Source of the DNA: JAKSSE01 sp045597645
GTDB lineage: Bacteria; Bacillota; Clostridia; Lachnospirales; Lachnospiraceae
Length of the DNA stretch: 10,829 bases
Direction of reading: 5' to 3'
Assembly (NCBI GenBank): GCA_045597645.1
Contig: JAZLKM010000072.1
Location: 1-10,829, forward strand
The position numbers and the translations under genes are program-made. Position 1 is the first letter of the stretch. Each line of letters begins with the position of its first letter. Shown here one piece after another: positions 6,854-10,829 of the stretch. Below the pieces are notes generated by a model. It did not search any database and was not told where the DNA came from. It worked only from the letters and a program-made list of their open reading frames with translations.

Positions 6854-7993
6854 TTACCTCTTCGGAGGCTTAGCCCCCTGGAATTGATAGAAATAAGTCT
6901 TTATCATTCCATTGTATATCTTGCGGTTCTTGTCCGCTTTGCGTCCGATGTATTTTTCCGCATCCTCATAAGATGTAATGAGATACATGGACCAGTCAGC
7001 CAACCCTTTATACACATCACCGATTGTAGTATATAACGGTGGCAAATCTTTCTTCTCCTCTAGCCTCTCACCATAAGGAGGATTCGTAATGACAAAGCCA
7101 TACTTTTTGGGGTGACTGAGCTTCGCCACATCTCTTTGTTGAAAATGAATCAGCTTATCCACTCCGGCGCGCTTTGCGTTTTCCCTTGCCGCTGCAACAA
7201 TTCCACCATCCAAATCGTAGCCTTGAATGTCAGTCTCCACGCTGAGATCCACCATCTCTCTAGCCTCGTCCTTAAGCTCTTCCCAGAGGCTTGCCGGTGC
7301 AATATTGGTCCAAGTCTGCGCCAGAAAATCTCTATTCATTCCAGGCGCAATATTAGCTGCCATCATCGCTGCCTCAATCGGAATGGTGCCGCTTCCACAG
7401 AAAGGATCCACCAGTATACGTCCCGGCTTCCATGGCGTAAGCATAATTAAAGCTGCCGCCAGAGTCTCTTCAATCGGGGCCTTTGCAGACAATGTCCTAT
7501 ATCCACGCTTATGCAGAGAGGTACCGGTTGTATCTAACGCCACTGTCACCTCATCCTTATTTAGGAAAATACGTACCGGGTAGCTGGCACCGTCCTCCTC
7601 AAACCAGTCTACATGATAGGTCCTTTTAAGTCTCTCTACCATCGCTTTCTTGGCTATAGACTGGATATCAGAAGGAGAAAAAAGCTTACTTTTTACAGAA
7701 GCCGCCTTAGTCACCCAAAATTTGCCGTTCTTAGGTATATAGTCCTCCCACGGGAGTGCCTTAATATTTTCAAATAGCTCATCATAGGTTGTGGCAACAA
7801 ATCTACCCACCACTAAAAGAACTCTCTCTCCTGAGCGGATTCCAATATTAGCCCTGGCAATAGCCTCCTCGTCGCCAATGAAGCTAACCTTGCCATCCTC
7901 CACCCTGTCAGTGTCATACCCAAGGTCGTATATTTCTCTTTTTAAAACTGCCTCCAAGCCAAAATGGCAAGGAATAAGAATCTCATTTTGCAT
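6854..7993 (-). CDS. THUMP-domain rRNA guanine-N2 methyltransferase (RlmL/YpsC-like)
   Basis: This 379-residue protein should transfer a methyl group from S-adenosylmethionine to the exocyclic N2 of a guanine, most likely in 23S rRNA. An N-terminal ferredoxin-like and THUMP RNA-binding region (about 1-160) precedes a Rossmann methyltransferase domain. The latter carries the UPF0020 signature DPFCGSGTIPIEAAM (196-210) for cofactor binding, an acidic motif GYDLD (258-262) and the catalytic NPPY (304-307). The length fits the single-domain RlmL/YpsC type of Firmicutes; it lacks the second RlmK-like methyltransferase domain found fused in E. coli RlmL. The exact target nucleotide cannot be read from the sequence. 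The start lies 3 nt after the upstream stop without a clear ribosome site, so translation is probably coupled. Confidence 0.93.
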   Translation of the reverse strand: MQNEILIPCHFGLEAVLKREIYDLGYDTDRVEDGKVSFIGDEEAIARANIGIRSGERVLLVVGRFVATTYDELFENIKALPWEDYIPKNGKFWVTKAASVKSKLFSPSDIQSIAKKAMVERLKRTYHVDWFEEDGASYPVRIFLNKDEVTVALDTTGTSLHKRGYRTLSAKAPIEETLAAALIMLTPWKPGRILVDPFCGSGTIPIEAAMMAANIAPGMNRDFLAQTWTNIAPASLWEELKDEAREMVDLSVETDIQGYDLDGGIVAAARENAKRAGVDKLIHFQQRDVAKLSHPKKYGFVITNPPYGERLEEKKDLPPLYTTIGDVYKGLADWSMYLITSYEDAEKYIGRKADKNRKIYNGMIKTYFYQFQGAKPPKR

Positions 7994-7996
7994 AAT

Positions 7997-10480
7997 CTAT
8001 AAATCGTAAAAATCCAGTGTGTTCATCATTTCTTCGCTCACAGCGCCACCGTTCTGCTCATATTTCGTAAAAGCATTCTTGAGATGGGTGACCTTCTGCT
8101 TGCATTGAATATTATATCTGCTAAGCCCATCCTTAAACAGTGGATGTGACTCCAGTGCAGCCCTATATCTTTTCCTGAACGGGCAATGCTTTATCATGAT
8201 ATCGCGTTCAACCTTATTTAGTCTTACTGAGCCAAGCGCTTCATACATAATCCAGGTTGCATACACTTTTGAAAATGCTTCACGCATGTTGTTGCGGCTA
8301 CTCTTAAGCAGATTCTTAGTCTTTTCCTTCGCCTCTGTAGACAAATCCTTGTTCTTCTTATAGAAGGTAGCATAATCATAGAAATCACTGGTAAGGCACT
8401 TGCTGGCAATATCATTCCACCTTGTACCCTGCTCGCGCCTACATATCTCCCATCTAAAGGCTCCGCATACCGGCACCATAAGCTTGTTAATTTCTTCGGA
8501 AGCAAACAACGGGAAAATAAATCTGGCCGGCGTATCTTTTTTCACGCCTGAGCACTCTGCCCACATCATTGCTCTACCGCCAGCGTTAGGCATCAGGATT
8601 ATATCCGGGAACACTTCCTTCTTGAGCATTTCCGCCTTGACCCCCTTTTCAGGGTCTGAAAAATATATCTCTCTGAAGAATATACTAAAGTCAACATCCT
8701 TCACGCGCTCCAAAGCATCCTTTATCATACTGCTTTTCAGCAGCTGCCTAGAAGGTGGCGACATAAAATCATCCTGACACAAAATCGGACAAAAAAGCGA
8801 CATCTTTCCGCTTGTAATGCGGTTGCCTGACTTGAAGAAATTGCGAATCTCAAACCTCGTCTTCTCCTCAGTATTCTCAAGCCACTTTTTCACATCCTCT
8901 TCCTTGATATGACCATTGCTGCGCTCCTCGTATATATATGCGCGGTAGTCCATATCAAGTTCATTCTTAGACGGCTCCTTTTCGCCCTTATAGATAGCCT
9001 GCAGCCAGGAATATATAGTATATACATTAGCGCTCTGGATGAGCGATAGCATGTCAACCAGTTCCAAAAGTTCATGAGCGTATTCACTACCCACAAGAGC
9101 CACATCCATGAAGCCAAAATTGAGGAACATCTTGATTATTGGTGACACGTCAAACTCGCCTACCGCCTCGAAAAATACTCTCTCGTAAGTATTGTAGAAG
9201 TCATCAGTAATGGCACGGCGTAGCCTCCTGGTAGCATCATCAGTAGCCTCCTTATCCGCCAGTCCACCCAACTTCTTTATGCGTTCCCTAATCTCCTGAG
9301 CCTGTCTCTCATCATAGCCTGCATAATCCAGTATCTCAGCGAGGCAATCAAGTCCCTCGTCTTCAATCTCGCCAAGCTCCTCGCCCATGACCTCTTCTGC
9401 TTCCTCTGTTATAATCCCATCTGCAAGATTTTCTTCAGAAGCACCCGTCCTGTTGAGCATGACCTCCCCATCGAAAAGCTGCTGCTCCGGCATATCAGGC
9501 TTTCCGCGGTACATCGCACCATACTCAGACTCTTCCCACTCTATGAGCTTTTGCTCAAAGGAATCATCCTCAGCCTTCTCCTCTTTGTATACTTCCGTAT
9601 CCCCATCTATAGTCACCTTGACATGTGCAAAATCATACTCCTGATACTCTTTCCATTTGAAGGCAACCAGTCTCGAGTTAAACAGACCGCTCTGTGTGAT
9701 AAACTCATACAAATCATTTATCTTATCATCTATTTCTGAAGTATCTCTGCCAATCATGGCCGCCCTAATCTTCAGATCGAAATACAGCGAAAATAAATCC
9801 GTCCTAGAATTGCTAAGCACAATCTCGCTATTATTCACAAAGTAGTTAACCATCTCCTCCAGCGCCAAAGTCGCCCTGTCTATATATCCACAGCAGGTTC
9901 CAATAACGCCTATAACTACTTCCTCACGCTTACCATAAATAGCCTCGATTTCTTTATTTTCGATACTATTTAAGCATGTAATATATCCAAGCTCCCAATC
10001 AGCCAACCCTATCGAAAAATCCGGGCTATCCAGTTGATTAATTCGTACAAATCTCTTATGAGGCATCTTCATGAGATTGCACAGATGCAGATAACTCCTA
10101 TATCCTTCCATTGTAATTCCATAGAACCACTCTGCCAGCTCTCTGCTATTCTCATATGACTTAAATACACTAGCACACTGCCTAAATGCTCCCTTTGCGA
10201 AACCAAAAATATACACTGGCTGCTCATCAAAAATATTCGCAAAATCATCCGTACCAGCATAATCCACCGCAGACACCACAAGATCCGTCAATGCCGTGTA
10301 ATCACTATCATACTGCTTATGAAATGCATCTGTAAGGCCCACTACACCCCCTGGACCAAGCTGAAGCCTAAGATCGCTACATATCTGCTCTACCGTTCCC
10401 TGCAGTATTACATAAAAGCGACTTAGCGGCTCTCCACTTTTTATGAGCACTTCACCCTCTTTTTTTGTGATAATCTCCAT
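7997..10480 (-). CDS. Large protein with degenerate cyclic-nucleotide-binding domain
   Basis: This 827-residue protein, counted from ATG 10480, opens with a CRP-type beta-barrel (about residues 2-107; GEPLSRFYVILQGTVEQ resembles the family signature). The phosphate-binding cassette looks eroded: where GE..L...R(T/S)A is expected, the region reads GLTDAFHKQYDSDYTALTD and lacks the Glu and Arg. Residues about 110-290 are mainly helical, 294-377 are strongly acidic and probably disordered, and 380-827 form a conserved-looking C-terminal part with FRWEICRREQGTRWND and RNNMREAF motifs and no recognisable catalytic site. There is no DNA-binding helix-turn-helix and no membrane segment, so it is not a classic CRP/FNR regulator. 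I chose ATG 10480 because a GGTGGGG site precedes it; a GTG at 10504 would add eight residues without a ribosome site. It is the first gene of the operon, and its function is unknown. Confidence 0.85.
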   Translation of the reverse strand: MEIITKKEGEVLIKSGEPLSRFYVILQGTVEQICSDLRLQLGPGGVVGLTDAFHKQYDSDYTALTDLVVSAVDYAGTDDFANIFDEQPVYIFGFAKGAFRQCASVFKSYENSRELAEWFYGITMEGYRSYLHLCNLMKMPHKRFVRINQLDSPDFSIGLADWELGYITCLNSIENKEIEAIYGKREEVVIGVIGTCCGYIDRATLALEEMVNYFVNNSEIVLSNSRTDLFSLYFDLKIRAAMIGRDTSEIDDKINDLYEFITQSGLFNSRLVAFKWKEYQEYDFAHVKVTIDGDTEVYKEEKAEDDSFEQKLIEWEESEYGAMYRGKPDMPEQQLFDGEVMLNRTGASEENLADGIITEEAEEVMGEELGEIEDEGLDCLAEILDYAGYDERQAQEIRERIKKLGGLADKEATDDATRRLRRAITDDFYNTYERVFFEAVGEFDVSPIIKMFLNFGFMDVALVGSEYAHELLELVDMLSLIQSANVYTIYSWLQAIYKGEKEPSKNELDMDYRAYIYEERSNGHIKEEDVKKWLENTEEKTRFEIRNFFKSGNRITSGKMSLFCPILCQDDFMSPPSRQLLKSSMIKDALERVKDVDFSIFFREIYFSDPEKGVKAEMLKKEVFPDIILMPNAGGRAMMWAECSGVKKDTPARFIFPLFASEEINKLMVPVCGAFRWEICRREQGTRWNDIASKCLTSDFYDYATFYKKNKDLSTEAKEKTKNLLKSSRNNMREAFSKVYATWIMYEALGSVRLNKVERDIMIKHCPFRKRYRAALESHPLFKDGLSRYNIQCKQKVTHLKNAFTKYEQNGGAVSEEMMNTLDFYDL

Positions 10481-10517
10481 ATGATTCCCCACCAGAAAAC
10501 ACACTAAACCAAGAATA

Positions 10518-10546
10518 ATTATAATCCTTTATCCCCCATTCCGCCA
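10518..10546 (-). promoter_or_regulatory. Possible promoter of the five-gene operon
   Basis: A perfect TATAAT (10523-10518 on minus) lies 37 bp upstream of the chosen start codon. The hexamer 17 bp further up, TGGCGG (10546-10541), is a poor -35 match. The position is sensible, as it is the only gap before the first gene. A weak -35 could mean an activator is needed or that the true promoter lies elsewhere. Confidence 0.4.
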
Positions 10547-10582
10547 CATAAAAATCACACCATGCCTCACCACCTCCTCACC

Positions 10583-10810
10583 CTCTGCCTCCACCCATCC
10601 CGCATGGGGGTGGGGACCTCGCCCTAGCCATCACCCACTTACCAGCGCCCAAAGTAACTTTGCGGCCAGGCCTGTATTGTCCGCCTTCCATGGCACTCAG
10701 AGCCTGAATTCGGTGATTCGCGTGGTGATTCTTATTTCGCGATGCTGCGCGCCCGGTCTCCAGTTGTCTGAGATGTGGCTTCTTAATTCATCCAGCTTTT
10801 GGGGGCTTGT
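10583..10810 (+). repeat. Right copy of the diverged inverted repeat
   Basis: This is the partner of 150-378, read on the opposite strand. The shared blocks occur in the same order: CTCTGCCT (10583-10590), GGGGGTGGGG (10606-10615), CCATGG (10688-10693), ATTTCGCGATG (10734-10744), GCGCGCCC (10747-10754), GATGTGG (10772-10778) and AATTCATCCA (10785-10794), then T-run and G-run. Between blocks the copies differ by substitutions and small indels. The element is GC-rich compared with the genes and is divergent from the operon upstream. The rest of the interval from 10505 to the window end holds only the possible operon promoter and a CT-rich tract (10564-10596); I see no gene in it. Confidence 0.6.
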
Positions 10811-10829
10811 AGTTTTATGCCGGCCGCTA

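Noticed and set aside
10481..10504. Upstream GTG start for the 827-residue protein
   Set aside because: It adds eight residues with no ribosome site before them, whereas the ATG at 10480 has a well-placed G-rich site and leads directly into the barrel domain.

Overview
This window looks like a piece of a low-to-mid GC Firmicutes chromosome, most likely a Lachnospiraceae (Butyrivibrio/Pseudobutyrivibrio-like) gut or rumen anaerobe. The inference rests on a GH120-type beta-xylosidase, Clostridia-style tRNA genes that do not encode their CCA ends, strong TTGACA/TATAAT-type promoters, GGAGG-type ribosome sites and the overall protein style. Every supported gene is on the minus strand, so the window is transcribed from right to left.

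Read in transcription order, an apparent five-gene operon occupies 10480-3524. It encodes an 827-residue protein with an N-terminal cyclic-nucleotide-binding-like domain, a THUMP-containing rRNA guanine-N2 methyltransferase, a membrane-anchored papain-family (C1) protease, a membrane-anchored N-acetylmuramoyl-L-alanine amidase, and the house-cleaning nucleotidase RdgB. Junctions are 3 nt, 2 nt, a 4-bp ATGA overlap and another ATGA overlap. No terminator follows rdgB. Eleven bases beyond its stop lies a near-consensus promoter for a six-tRNA array (Pro-Gly-Arg-His-Gln-Lys, 3465-2894), which ends in a strong intrinsic terminator (2882-2848).

Downstream are a 29-codon single-membrane-segment peptide (2768-2679, too short for ordinary gene calling), a GH120 beta-xylosidase (2597-615) and a stand-alone tRNA-Thr(GGU) with its own promoter and terminator (565-396). 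The xylosidase lacks a signal peptide, so it probably acts on imported xylo-oligosaccharides in the cytoplasm.

Both window ends are non-coding, richer in GC than the genes, and related to each other. About 228 bp at the left (378-150, minus strand) and about 228 bp at the right (10583-10810, plus strand) share a colinear series of identical blocks, so they are diverged copies of one element in inverted orientation. Further left (28-130) is a cluster of small hairpins. This paired element is the best candidate for something undescribed: a dispersed structured RNA, a non-autonomous repeat or a conserved intergenic element. It may also explain why the sequence stops where it does, if these are contig ends.
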